From: Micropterus salmoides
Taxonomy: Eukaryota; Chordata; Actinopteri; Centrarchiformes; Centrarchidae
Length of the DNA stretch: 64,000 nt
NCBI RefSeq assembly: GCF_014851395.1
Contig: NW_024044459.1
Location: 5,433,100 to 5,497,099, forward strand
Direction of reading: 5' to 3'
Made by a program: the position numbers and the translations under genes
In this document: piece by piece, positions 36,301-50,800 of the stretch
How positions within the stretch are numbered: the stretch's first letter is position 1
How the letters are laid out: each line of letters begins with the position of its first letter
Notes under the pieces: generated by a model
The model's database searches: none
What the model was told of the DNA's origin: nothing
The model's input: the letters and a program-made list of their open reading frames with translations, nothing else

Positions 36301-39300
36301 TTTTCCGTCTGTGCCAGTTTTCATGCAAAGACTCAGGAAAGGCCCCCTTCCCCAGAGTCTGCCGAAACAAGGCACACATGCTAGAACTCTCTTCTTTTCC
36401 GCAGTCAAATGGCTGTTTTTTCTGCAGACACGTGAGGACAATCTGATCTCTAAACAGGAAATTAATTAACGTGAACAACCAAAGAACAAAATTCAAAAGC
36501 TAGCAGGTTTTTTCAGATTCTGTTCCCAATTAGGGTTTGGCATTGATGTTGTCACCCCACAAGTTGAGGTCAATCTGTCTGGGAGAGGGTAGAGGATTTT
36601 GTTTCTGTGTTTATCAGACATTCAATCTTGATATTTGAGTAAAAGCGTGTCCTAAGCAATCTTTGTCAGAACACTGTTGGCCTCTTTAGTTCAGTGTTGA
36701 AGGAGCTTGGATTTCCTTGCTAACCTGACTCACCTTTGGCTGTACCTTGTTTTTTTGCATGTCTGCACCGAGGTATGTACTGTATATCCACTAAGCCCAG
36801 ACAAGGTCACCATCACCACATTTCCAGTAATTATCATGGTCCATGGTTTCAGCCTTCTAACAGTTTGGTATCCTCTGCAGTCCAGACCTTGTTGTCTCTA
36901 ACCAGAATGATTAATGTGGTTATCTTTAGGAGAAAATAGCAGAGGACAGAAAGACGGATGATTTGTAGTTTTCACTCTGGTGGCATCTGGCCTTCCCTGG
37001 AGGCAAATGCCAATTTAGGAAAACCTCCTTTCTCATTATTTGATGTCTAGGTTCTTGGCTGTATATGAGAGGGGTCTGTACCAGCCCATCTGTTGAGCGC
37101 AGCAACATACACCCCCACCCCCCCAGCCAGACTGAGCTCCCTCCCCTCAGCCTGCACTGTCACGTAGCACAAGAATGTGGGTTTGGTCTATGGGAGAGGA
37201 AAATGTTTATTTAATCCCTGCAAAAAGTCAGAGAGGAAAAGGCTCTGAGCAGATTTTTGACAGCCTTGCTTTGCCTGCAAGAAAACAGGCTGCTAACTGA
37301 GTTTTGCTTAGATGCTCAGAGGACTCTCTTCTATCTTTTTTCTTTTTATCATTGTATTCCAATCATTCTCCATTACCACCATCAACGTTACAAACTATGA
37401 TAGAAAACTGTTGGACTGGTCAAGGTACCTAATCATAACATAGTCATAGCCATGTGAACCAATGGATTAGACAGGGGCCACCTTAGCATAGACCATGTTG
37501 GGTGACACTAGGTGCCATGCTAAGCACTTTAGCACATGCTTGTAACTATAAGCCACTACCATTTTTCCTAATGTGAACTTGTAGCAGCTGACTTGACTAG
37601 CTGAATTTGTAGATTTATAAAATGTATGCAAAGGAAAATATTACTAATGTAGACTTACAGTTTGAAAAAGCAGTAACCTCCTAGCCTGTAGAATGTAGTG
37701 GTGGATGATGGAAGATGTTGTACAATTAAAGCAGCATTAATTACATTTTTTGGCCACTTAGCCACAGCAGAAAAAAATATAAAATAAATATAAAATTATA
37801 AAATATATGCATCCTGTTACCAGCTAGTTGCTAACTTTGTCTGTATGCTGTTTGGTGCTGGAAAGGTAGTGTACAGTTAATAAGAGCTTTTTCCTTGAAA
37901 CAGCGGTTTTCTCCTGCAGGAATAATTACAGCTGTAGGAGTGAACCCAGAAGTTAAGTTGTGGGCCATAAAACAAAAACGCTGAGCTGAAAGTATAGAGC
38001 TGAGGGGAACTGCAGAGTTGGGTGATAATTCTCTGTGGGTCTGTCACTACGAGCCAGGCCTCTCATTAAACATATTACCTTGATTAGTTGTAGTGCAGTT
38101 TTATTGACACAGCAGGTAAATAATTAAAAATGTACCCTGGGTGCATCACTTTATGTGACTGTGCAAGCCATAAGTGATAATAATAAAAACCATTAAGTAC
38201 CTTGTATTTTTGCAGTGATCTGAATGCTTCCAGTTGAAAAAACTTCAACTCAGAGCAGAAAAGTGCCCTGCTGATGCTTTCTGATCGGCCTAAATGATCT
38301 TTCTGTTCAATTAAAGCTACAGAATGCAGAAATTTGAAAATTTATGAAGGAAAAGTAGTTCCTATAAACCGAGTAGCCTATAATTAGACCATCCTAATGA
38401 CAGTAAGAGATACTTATGATAAAACACACACTCACTCCAAATTACTGAGTTTAGATATCGATCCTTTTATATGAGTATCGATCCTAGAGCAGGAAACGTT
38501 GGTATCAGAAATATCTCTTTAGGATTGATCCGCACATCACTAATATATATCAAAATAATTAGAAAGATGCCAAAAGCACATAAAAATTCCACACATAATG
38601 GCTTTAAAGGTGGCTTTATGCGATTCTGAAGAAATCTAATGAAAAAACATGGAAAAACCATGATTGAACAATGACACAGGAAGTAATATAACTACTGTTA
38701 CTTCAGTTTTGAGTTAGCATAATGTTGCTACAGTTGCTCCTGCAAAGCTAACTTGAAGAGACGACCAGACGTTCCCAGAGCAGCACACCAGCTCCAGACA
38801 GAGATACTCAACTCTCCTGGTGCTATAGCTAGCATCACAACAACAGCATGTCTTAGCAAACTAGAAAGTAAGCTGAATGTCAGTTGCCAAGTAATATAAG
38901 CCACTTTGTTTGTTTCCCATTTACAGAGCCAGAGCTGTATACAAACACAGAAGACGTGTATTGGGTTAGAATTGCATTCCCCACCTTTTAAAAAGTCTTG
39001 TGAATGTGTAGCATGGTATACAAGTGGGAACCCACTATAGGAAGATATGAAAGAGTGTTATCATCGCTCAAACGGTTTCATGAAAGTAAAACCTTTAAGA
39101 ACACAGACACAAAATAATTTCTGATATCCTGTCAAAGTAGTATCGGACTGTCCAAGGCTGGTACTGCTCAAATCTGTGGTCGTTGATGATGTAGACGTGA
39201 GGCGTCTGGAAAGAAATGGCAGTTCTTAATTGCCTCCTACTGCACGTGTACTCACAAGGCTGCGTTTGTGCTGTGTTTTTCCATCACCGCTTTACACCGG

Positions 39301-42300
39301 CGACAATGTGTTACACATGTTACCATGGAAACCCTTTGATACCTTTGGTTTTTAAAGGCAAAGGCGGTCATGGTGCATTAATAACGTGATTCACTGTAAA
39401 AATGTTTGAGCAACCTGGAGAAGATTTACAAGTAGCGCACATGGAGCTGAGCAGCTGTTGCAGTCTGAAGGGGGGTGAGGGTCTTTTTCTATGTAACACA
39501 GGAAATACATCATAGCTTACATCATATCAAATTGTAAAGACAAAAAACTAGCAAAACAAATATTTTATTAATTAAAAATGTACACTTTGTCAATTACACA
39601 GAACAGAAACAATTGGGTTTCATATTTTTACTTCTTAATTAACTACTGACTTGTGTGCATATTTCTCAATTTGTTTTGTCCACAGAGCCTTGATATTCAA
39701 GTGGAGGACGTGCGCATACGAGCCATCCTGTCATCGTACCGTAAGCGAATCCCTGTAACCGAGGGCTATGTAGAGGTCAAAGATGGCGGTAAATGGAAGC
39801 AGATCTGTAACAGTGAGTGGACCCAGCTTGACAGCAGAGTCATCTGTGGCATGTTTGGCTTCCCCGGGGAGAGGAAGTACAATGCCAGAGTCTACAAGTG
39901 AGTGTTCCACTACTGTATGTGTGGTACTTTGTACATACACACAATAGCACAAGATCAACTTAAACAAAAAGTTCTTTAACTAGATTTTAACCTGAGATCC
40001 CTCTTCAGTAACCTCGGGCTTAGATGTCTGGGACTCTGATTTGCCTGATTTGCATGTTTTGTAATCCAGCCTTGGTTAGCAATAATCTTTTTGGTCAAGA
40101 GACTGTTCAAAAATTATATCATATTATTATATATTATAAAGTTATAAGGATATAAAAACATTCAAATTCAATCAAAGGTTTAATAATGAAAAATTGTCGA
40201 TTTGTTGTAATTTAGGCTTGAGACTTCCACCACAATGTGAGCTGGTGTTAAAGGGTTAAAATACATTGGAGTAACCTAATACTGTACATCTTCCATTGTG
40301 TAGTTTACATGCTTGAGATCACAGGCTTATACATCGAAACCCAACCTGGCTCCTGTATATCCAACATCAGTGCATTCCACAAAGCTGTCATAATGTGTGA
40401 GCGACTGCTGAGGGATCTAAATCTTGCTTACATGAGGAAGCTTGCAGCCAAAAGGCCACAGGTTAATCATGGAGTTCCATAAAACTTCCAGCACTAAAGT
40501 TAACCTTGAATTTACTGTCTGCCGGGCTGGAAGTTTCCTCTGCTTTAGGTAACCACAGCAGAGCACGACGCCTCCTTAACTTTCCATCTGCGTGTCAGCC
40601 TGCTCCCGCTTCAGCCCCGTGAAACCGCGCAGTGTGTTTTTACAGGCTGTCGTTTGAAACAGGGGTGACACGGAGCCAAGAGCCAGGCTCTTCATACTTT
40701 CATAAGTTAGTCTCTGTGCTGATGCTTCTGTGTAGCTTCTAGTTGAGCTTTAGCCAGAGAGAATGATGATGTAAATTAAGATGTAGTGAAGAATTCATGG
40801 TTCTCTGTAATGTTTGTGCAGTAGATTTTCCCTTTCATGCCACAAAACGTATTCAGTGTTTTAAGCCAGAATATTACATGTTTTCACAAGTGTGATGATA
40901 GTAATAGCAATGATGCACTTCCATAAAGCTGGGAGACCTGTGAGAGGTAAAAAAAGGAGAGAGTCAAATGTGTTGTCATTTTAAGAATGCAGAAGGAATA
41001 AGATTGCTTGTTACATTACTTATTCAACCCAGCTCTGTCAAGGTCTTTAAACAACTAGTCTACACACTGACTCACACCTCTCACCTTCTGCATTAATGTT
41101 AGCAAGCCAGCCAATAAGAAAACGTCATGAAAACAAGACATTTTTGGAGTTACTGGAATGTAGACCTCCTCTTTTGGCAGAGGCTAGCTGCCTCCCCATA
41201 CATCCAGCCAATGCTAAGCTAATGTGAAAAGGACCGAGACAAAATTTATAAGCCTCCATCTAATTCCCAGTACATACAAACTGACATAATGGCCCATTAC
41301 TGGAATTAGTTAATTACTGTTTTTTTTATTTTACTCCCTCAAACCAGTGACAACATTTTACAACTGTTTTCCTAGGCTGATTAGTTGTGTGCATTATCAT
41401 TACGTCATAGAAAGTAGTGCAGAGTAGCATTCAAGTATATGAGAAGTACTGAAAAAAACACAACTTTAGTATAAATGTGTGACCATATTTTAAGATAGGT
41501 TGAGAGATTTTGGTGATAAGTCAACTTTCACAGCATCAGGAGCACGAGTTTCTTCAATCATTGCTCCATTTGAACCGAAGGTACTGATACGCATCACTCA
41601 GAATTGCATTTGAAGAGATAGCAGAGGCAGTCCTCTAGCTGTGGCCTAGAACATAGCTTTGGATTGCTTCCAGTCTGCAGCTTTCCGCTTGCCAGCTCCC
41701 AAATGAAAACCAAATGCTGCCTGTCCCATTTTAATCAATTTTTTTCACGTACACCTCAGACATGAGACACAAGGATAGGACATGCCATTCTGCAAATGAG
41801 GCTCATTAAACACATAAAATGAGCTCACTAATAAATGATGAAGAAGAAGAAGAGATTAGCAGCAGGCCTGTAAGAGTGTCATTAACCCCAGTTTGTTCAT
41901 ATGGAAGACTGTGTGAACTCTCCGGCTGTTAGCTAACCTTTCACTTTTGGTACTAATTATACAATATGCTAATGCCTTTGCCCTTGTCTAGTTTTATGGA
42001 GTCAAGATAAAGCATTCTAAGTCTAATAATTTCACTTCAGATCATATTGTATTAATTATAAGATGATGCACTGGCGTTTCTTGTGTTTCTCAAACAGTAC
42101 ATCTAGAAATTCAACTGCAGATTCAGCCACATGTGCTCTTGAGCAAGTGTAATCCTATTTTCTCATCCACTCATAAATTTTAAGGCACTTGCGTTATTCT
42201 CTCCACTCCACCACAAGCTGAACATCACAAACTTACAAGTTTTTATGCTAATGTGTTAGCAAAACAGTTGCCTTTTACACATCAAACAGACATGAAGCAA

Positions 42301-45300
42301 CATTAGCTTTGATTTGGAGTCGCATACCATGAACCTGACAATTTCCAATTATCACTCTCTTTTTTTGCTCTGTGTGGGTCTCCAACAACTCCTTAGGGGA
42401 ATATCTGACTCTTTAGTAACTAATTCCCCCAAGTATGTTCTCGAACTAGCAGCTAACTTTTCTGTCAGCCGCTTGATGCTGGGCAGATTGCGTACATCTG
42501 TTTTATTAGAGCCGTTTACTTCCTGCTGTATCTGGAAACAGTGATAGATGTTGGTTGTAAATTTTCCGTGGATTCATCAATACTAGCGACATTTCACACA
42601 TCACACATGGCCATTTGAACCATTGCTCATATATAAAATATTGATTAGTGCAGCTTTAACTTGTGGCTTCTCCAGGTTTTTTTTTCCAGTCTAATGACAG
42701 ATGTCTCATTTTGAAAAACACCCTGCTTGTCTGTTTGCTGCACCTAGTCGCAAACTGATGAGGTCTCGTCCCTTCAAAGACTTTATTAATCTCTTTTCCT
42801 TCTCCTCCGTCTGTCCAGGATGTTTGCACGCCGGAGGAAGCCCACATACTGGGACTACTCTGTCAACTGCACTGGCAATGAAGCCCATTTGTCCAGCTGT
42901 AAGCTGGGCCAGGCTACATCACTCAAGTCCAATGAGACCTGTGCTGGAGGGTTGCCAGTAGTGGTGAGCTGCGTGCCCGGCAGAGCCTTCGCCCCGACAC
43001 CCATGACAGGATTCAGGAAGGCCTTTCGACAAGAGGTAAATTCCCCATGGAAATCGCTCTGTGCTTGTTTAAAGTTAGTTAATTACAGGGTAAATTATGA
43101 CCTTTGGCTAAACTACTGACTATATTTGAAAATACTTATTTAAATAAAATGATGAATGTCTGTTGTCATCATCTAGACTATTCTGAATCTAAAATACACA
43201 CACCAACTATTATTGTTTTACACAAATAATTAGACTATTGTACCCCACTAACTAAGACTGCGGCTTTTCCAGTTCTGTATGAAAAATAATTCAACCTAAT
43301 TCAACTCACTTTAGAAAAATAAGAAATAATTGTATAAGTAGCCACTGTAACGGGAAGTTGTTATTGTCTTCTGTCAGTGGCAAATGAAATATGTGTGATG
43401 TGTGTGGATGGTGTCAATAAACTGGAACGGTAAACAAAGTTGATACAGGGATTAGCTGCACTGGTTCAGTTCAGTTCATTGGCTCTAATGTAGAGGGAGG
43501 GCGATTAAATGTTTTGGTCGAGCCAACACTGACGTTCGTTACTCAGTGTCACTGTGAACAGCAGCTGTAGCTGCTTTGGACATTTCTCATTAAAATGAAT
43601 TACCATCAGTTCGGGGTTTGAAAGATGACGCGACGTAGTAAGATTCTTGGGACAAGAAAAGGAAAAACATGTTTCTCGCCAATGTCAGCGAACTTTTATT
43701 TTTCTCAAATGTCCTTGAGCATGAAACCAGGGCCCATAGTCAGTAAAACTGCATCATGAGGGAAGTTTTTACACATTCAGTTGCTTCAAAAGTTTTTGTT
43801 ATATTCACGAAGATTGGGAAAATCAAGATAAGTGCGAACAAGCCCTCCAAATAGTTGAAACGACAGTTGAAAGCTCCGATTGAGTTCACGACTTGTGATT
43901 GTAATTCACAGAGGCCCCGTTTTCTAGTTTTTTAAGGCTTGGTTCATTCTCTGCTCAGACCTGAGGATCCGGAGAAGGTGCTCTTTTTCCTTCTATCTGG
44001 CATGTTTGCCACAAACCTTATTACGAGATAAAGGTAAGCATGGCATCTTAAACGATACTGTGCTTCCAACTTTGTGGCAACAGATTGAGGAAGGCCCTTG
44101 CCCGTTTTAACATGACAGTACCCTAATGCAAATCTCAGTTTCAAATACCATCCAACACCTTTGGGATGAACGAGCACAACGTTGGACACCACTAAAGCCT
44201 GAAACCAGATGAGTGGGGGCTGTTATACCAGCACATTAATGCCCATGATTTTGGAATGACCTGTTAAGCAGTCACGTGTGGGCATAATGCCTGGGCCACT
44301 TTTGGCCATGTTGTGTATGTGTGCAAAATAATTACATTTAAATATGTGTTCTGTGCTGTGTGAGGCTCAAAGGGAATTTTTGATTTTGTCATACAGAAAC
44401 TTTTTCTTTGCTCAAACCTTTACCAAGTCTTCTCTTGACTCCTTAGTTGCTCCTCAGGTACTCTTCTCTTCCTGGTTCTGACCTTTAAACTCCCCAGTGG
44501 GCAAAATAGGGATTTGTTTCTCACTCACACATAGCAAATTAAAGATTTCAGCGGTCATGAAAGTCACTCCGTCTGTAAACAACCGCACCAACTTTCAAGT
44601 CAAGCAAGGAAATACTACCAGAATTTATAGCACCACTAAGCGGAAATGAATTTCTGTCTGTGTGACTCCATCCACATTCTAAAGTCAGGTTTGAGTTTGC
44701 CTGCTCTCTGTCACGTTCCACAGCTGAGTGCCTGGCCGTGCCCGTCCCAAATCTTCCAACACACTCAAAGGAATTTGATCCTAAAGCCAGATATTAACCA
44801 TTTGGAGAAATGAAAGCTGACAACTCCTGTCTGATAAAACTAACTGGCAGCTGGTGTGAAAGTACATTAAAGGCTTTGACTTCAATATCAATTTTATTTA
44901 TATAGCGCACTTAAAACAACCAAGGTTGACCAAGGTGCTTTACGGGTTAAAAATACAACAATAAAACAGTAATTACACAAGATAGATAGAGGGATAATAA
45001 CTGACTTAAACCAAAGGAAATGCCAAAATAGATGTGATTTAACAGTGATTTAAAGTGTTGCAGAGTTGGGGCGCTTCTGATATGGACTAGCAGGTTGTTC
45101 CACAGGTTTTAGGGGCAGCTACACCAAAGGCTCGATCGCCTCTGGTTTTAAGTCTACTTCTGGGTACATCTAGGAGGAGGAGACTGGCAGATCTCAGCAC
45201 TCTAGCTGGAGTGTGAACACGAAGAAAGCCCCGTTAGGTAAAGCGGAGACAATCCATTAAGCATCCATCAATCCATCGTCAACCGCTTATCCTGCGCACA

Positions 45301-47704
45301 GGTTCGCGGGGGCTGGTGCCAATCCCAGCTGACATCGGGCGAAAGGCAGGGTACACCCTGGACAGGTCGCCACACATAGACAAACATCCATTAAGACATT
45401 TAAAAGTTAAAAGTAAGATTTTAAAATCAATCCTGTAATGTACAGGAAGCCAGTGGAGGGAGCGCAACACAGGTGTGATGTGGTGCCTCTTCTTTCCTGT
45501 CAGGAGGCGGGCAGCAGCATTTTGGACTAACTGCAGGCGCTGAATAGATGACTTGTCTAAGCCCACATATAAGGAGTTACAATAGTCAAGACGGGAAGTT
45601 ATGCAGGCGTTGTTCACCCTCTCTAAATCTTTAGGATTTACATATTTGAAAAACTCATGTATTCCATGTGCAATAGATACCATCTTTTTTACTCTCCATT
45701 GTTTTACAGGTTTACAGGCTTATAGGTCACATTTTTTGATGATGAATATATTTTAACATTAATTACGCTATGTGGAGGATGTGTACAGCTGGAGTAAGGA
45801 TGTAACAGAGCCCACGCATTAAGACATCTGGGCTTTACTTTGTGAATACAAATAGCGGTAAGTCAGGTTAAACTGTGCTACTAATGTGTTTACTTGTTAA
45901 ATGAAACACTTCCAGTTTATCTAAACAGTTAATGGGAGAATCGCATTAATAACATGTTGTATAAACACGAAGCCACCAGTCTGCTGCCTCTGCTTTCTCA
46001 TCACAGAGAGGGAACAGTTGAGGTTGCAAACTTTTAGCTGAGTCTGTAATTTTTGAAAGAACAGAATAACCTAAACATGTGGGTTTTAGAATTTGAACAA
46101 CGTCTGTGTTTTTCTTCTTTAGCAACCGTTGGTTCGTCTTCGCGGTGGGGCCATCGTAGGCGAGGGCCGAGTGGAGGTGTTGAAAAACGGAGAGTGGGGC
46201 ACCATATGCGATGACAACTGGAACCTACTGTCTGCCTCCGTGGTGTGCCGAGAGCTGGGCTTCGGGACAGCCAAAGAAGCCCTATCTGGAGGTCGCCTGG
46301 GACAAGGTATACTGGTTTTACATTTTCACTGCTGTTTGTGTCTGAAGGGTCAACAACAACAACATTTTTAGGATTTTCAACGGGTCAATCAAACTAATGG
46401 AGTAAGATAAGCCTAATCTAAAATAGATGCTGCTCTCTCCCTCCTCCAACTTTAACTCAATACCTTAATCAGCTGTGTAATCAATGCACCCGATGGGAAA
46501 GCATTGTGAAAGGGATTGTGAGAAAAAAAACCCAGCCTAGACTAAGTACACAGTAGACCTGAACCAGTCCCATGCCAATGAGCTCAGAATGATAGTCTTC
46601 ACTGTTGGAACCACAGTCCATATATTGCTACATGGTACTGGATGGAAGGTTATGACTGTGTAGCAAAACCACATATCCCAAACCTTTCAGGCAGTAATTC
46701 TATCCTTTAAGCTTTCTCCTCATATCACCCCCCCGTGCCACTGAGCAGAGGAACATGAACTCACAGACCTGATGGTGAAAGTGATTTAGCTCGGTGGAAC
46801 AGGATTAGTTACATTGTGTGGGTCGCTGAGGAAGGGAATTCATTCCAGAGCTGGTATGAACTTGGACATCTTTCTGCAAGGATGCATGAAGATTCCTATG
46901 TATTCCATTTGAGAGTTACTCTGTGCACTGCAAGGGGGGGGGGGGGGGGGGGGGGGGAGACAAGGCAAGCCTCGCTCAGCTGGACTATGAACAGAACCTG
47001 TGGAGAACAGTCCAAAACTGTCTCGTTTAGTTCTGTATTGTTCTCTGCCCACTCCTAAGGGAAATATCTGGCTCTTAAGCGGCTAAATGCTCATCTATGT
47101 TCACCAGCAAGTTGCTAACTTTGTCTGTCTGCTGTTTGGTGCTGCTGTGTAATGGGTTTCTCAGAGGTTTTGTTAGCTGAAAACAGTTGCCTGCTGTGTC
47201 TGAAAACATGGTTGATGAGAGCACTGAGAGTGAACCAAAACAGTAAAGTTGTGCCTGAAAACCAAAACACTGATCTGAAGGAGGCTAAAATGATCCAGGT
47301 AATGATTCTCTGTGGGTTTGACAGTAGACTAAATCTATCTATCATTGATATAAAATGATTTGTTAGTGCAGCTTTAAAGTTTTAAAATGCCTAGTTACTG
47401 CAGCAGGATAAGATTCAAGATTGATGATTAAAAGATTGAAAAGTCTGAAAAGTTCAATTCAATTCAATTTTCAATTCAATTTTATTTATATAGCGCCAAA
47501 TCACAACAACAGTTATCTCACAGCGCTTTTCAAAAGAGCAGGTCTAGACCGTACTCTGTGATGATATTTACAGAAGCCCAACAGTTCCCACCAAGAGCAA
47601 GCACTAGGCGACAGAGGCAAGGAAAAACTTCCTTTTAAGAGGCAGAAACCTCGAGCAGAACCATGGCTCAGGGTGGGCGGCCATCTGCCTCGACCGGTTG
47701 GGGT

Positions 47705-47742
<38 letters not shown>

Positions 47743-47772
47743 GAGTGAAAGAGAGAGAGAGAGAAAGAGAGT

Positions 47773-47810
<38 letters not shown>

Positions 47811-50800
47811 GGATGTAAGGAGAGAGAGAGGGGAGGGAGGCAGCCTACACAATATACACACAGAGGTACAGACAGCGAAGGTAATGTTGCTATAAACTAA
47901 ATGAAAAATGGTACAGATATTATAATAGTGTTAATGGTAACCATCATAATGTTAATGATTATAATAACAATAATAACAATAAGACTAGCAACAATAGTCG
48001 TTGCAGTAGAGGGTGTCGAGCAGGAACACGTGGGCAGCAGGCGACCCGCAGCCACAGATCCAGACTCCACAGCTCCAGAGCCAGAAAACCTGCAGGAAGT
48101 GATAGGAGAGAGGAGAGGGACGAGAAGCACAAGACTACCAGAAAGGGGAGAAGTTGTGTTAGTAACATGCAATAATGGGATAAGGTTGCATACAGAGGGA
48201 GAGAAAGTAGAGGAGAGAGGAGCTCAGTGCATCATGGGAAATCCCCCGGCAGTCTAGGCCTATAGCAGCATAACTAAGGGATGGTTCAGGACTACCTGAG
48301 CCAGCCCTAACTATAAGCTTTATCAAAGAGGAAAGTCTTAAGCCTACTCCAAATTCCAAAAAAGCTAGTTTTGGTTTAATTTGTCCAGATTTTGAGAGTC
48401 CATGAGATTTCTGCCTCCACCCAAATACAGTGGAAATAAGCTAAAATACATAAAATATATATATTAAATTACGGATTTGTGCAGCTCTAACTACTAAGCC
48501 CTAACAGAGCTAGATCAGCTATGCTTCTTAATTGACAGTCTGCTTGACTTGCTTTATGGCAATAATTAAAGTCCTCGCATCCTTAGTGTATTTAGCAAAC
48601 CAAAATTACTCTTTAATTTGTTTGCCAGATTAGGTGTCACTTTTGTGAAATTGGTAGGCATTTTATTTTGGGCTAGGCCCAGGATGAGACCCAATCCTTC
48701 CTTTCAATCTCACTTTACGGTCGCCACTGAGGAGTTTCATCCCAGACTGCACCAGCAGGTTTCTATCACCAGCTGCATGGATAGTTTTACAGCAGGTTTG
48801 GAAGTTGGGACCCACTGCTCAACTAAAATGTGCCACTGATTTACTTCTAAATTACACACTCAGCAGATTTCTACCCTGTGTTATACACTTAAAGCCCTAG
48901 CTCACCTGTTACATGTAAAAAAGTAAAATAATAAATTATATTTTCACATGATCCTTCTGAAAAGGAGGTGTTTCCTCTTTCATAAACAGGGACATGCTGT
49001 ACATTCCAGTAACATTAGACATGGAAAAAAAGAGGGAATGTTCATTTTCCATCATGATTTCTCATCAATGGCTCAGTGTAACCCCTTCATGGAGAAAAAC
49101 ACAACTCAGATGGAAATGGTACACCATAATAACAGTCAAACATTTCAAAAGGGATCATTAGAGATGAAGGCATGTCTTATTAGCACATAGCAGACATGAA
49201 GATACATACATTTAATGGATAACCTAATTAGTAAATGATTAATTAACCTTTTAAAGTTAATGGTTATTTTGGGAAATACACTTACTGGCTTTCTTGCCAA
49301 GAGTCAGATGAAAAGATCGATACCACTCTAATGTCTGTATGCTAAATATGAAGTGAAAGTTTCTCTCCTCTGTATTTTCAGGTATGGGCCCGGTGCACAT
49401 GAATGAGGTGGAGTGCTCTGGATTTGAGAAGTCCATCACAGAGTGTTTCTTCAACAAGGAGGCGCTCGGTTGCAGCCATGAGGAGGATGCTGCCGTCAGA
49501 TGTAACGTTCCTGCTATGGGCTTCCAGGAGTCGGTGAGACTCGTTTGAACAGCAACATACTCGCTCACTAGAAACATGATCAACCGGTTTATCCTGCATA
49601 CAAGGACAGCACTTCCAACACACTCACCCACATCTTTACTTTTTTAATATGGAATTTGAATCTGCATTTGAATAGATATAATATAATAGATGTTTAGGAG
49701 CTTAGGAGACAACCGTATGTGAATATATGAGACGATATTTACACATCATATATATTTGAAAATGTAAATATAATTTTGAGAATGTTAAAAAACACCAAAT
49801 ATATCAAGCATCACTGATTGATGAAAAAGTTTGGATTTAGCTTTTAAGTCTGTTGTGTTTTTCATGCCCACAGCTGCGTCTGAGTGGAGGTCGTAACCCC
49901 CATGAGGGCCGTGTGGAGGTGCTGATGGAGAGGAACGGTTCTCTGGTGTGGGGCACGGTGTGCAGTGACGGCTGGGGAACCATAGAGGCCATGGTGGTCT
50001 GCAGACAGCTGGGCCTGGGTTTCGCCAGCAACGCTTTCCAGGTACAAGTCACAGCAGCCAGCGGTTTCGAAATCAGCCTGTTTGGTTTTGTTCTGAAGGC
50101 ATCAGGATTTTCTTTTTCCTTTAGTTCAAATGTTATAAAGTCAATGTCTAAAAACAAAACCAACAAATGGTGTATATTGTGTGGTGTGTTCTTCCAGTGT
50201 ATCAAACCTAGACAATAGTCATTTACTTTTGATTCATTATTGGAACTAAATTTTTCTGAAAAGTAATCCAAACTGCATAATGCTTTCCAGGAACCTTTCT
50301 ACAAATGATATAGCTACATCCATTTATTTGCCAGGAAATCAAGGTAAACCATGGGGCGTGCAAAATAAAGTGCCACCTGTATGTATATGCACCTGCCCAT
50401 TTCTACTGAGCTGTGCTGGCTCAGCAGTAACCGCCTGACTGAGCACAGGAAGCTGGAAGCAGCTTCTCCTTGAGATAGGATAGGATACTGACAACTATTA
50501 AAAAAAGATAAAACTTTTTTTCAACAGACGTCTTAGCCTCAGTAACAAACGTTTACCTTCCAACATTTTACTATTTTAGTTTATTCTCCTGACAGCAGCA
50601 CATTGCAGCACACAGGACACTGTTTTTTGACCAGTGATTGCTGGGGAGTAGAAAAATAAAAACACAGACAGAAAGAAACAATACAGCCTATCCTAGAGAA
50701 GACGGTGATGTGAAGGCTGCATCCAGAGGGTCACCACCATCTGCCAGCTCCACTGAGATGCCCTTGAGCAAGCGAAAGAACAACCTAACTGGTCAGAGGT

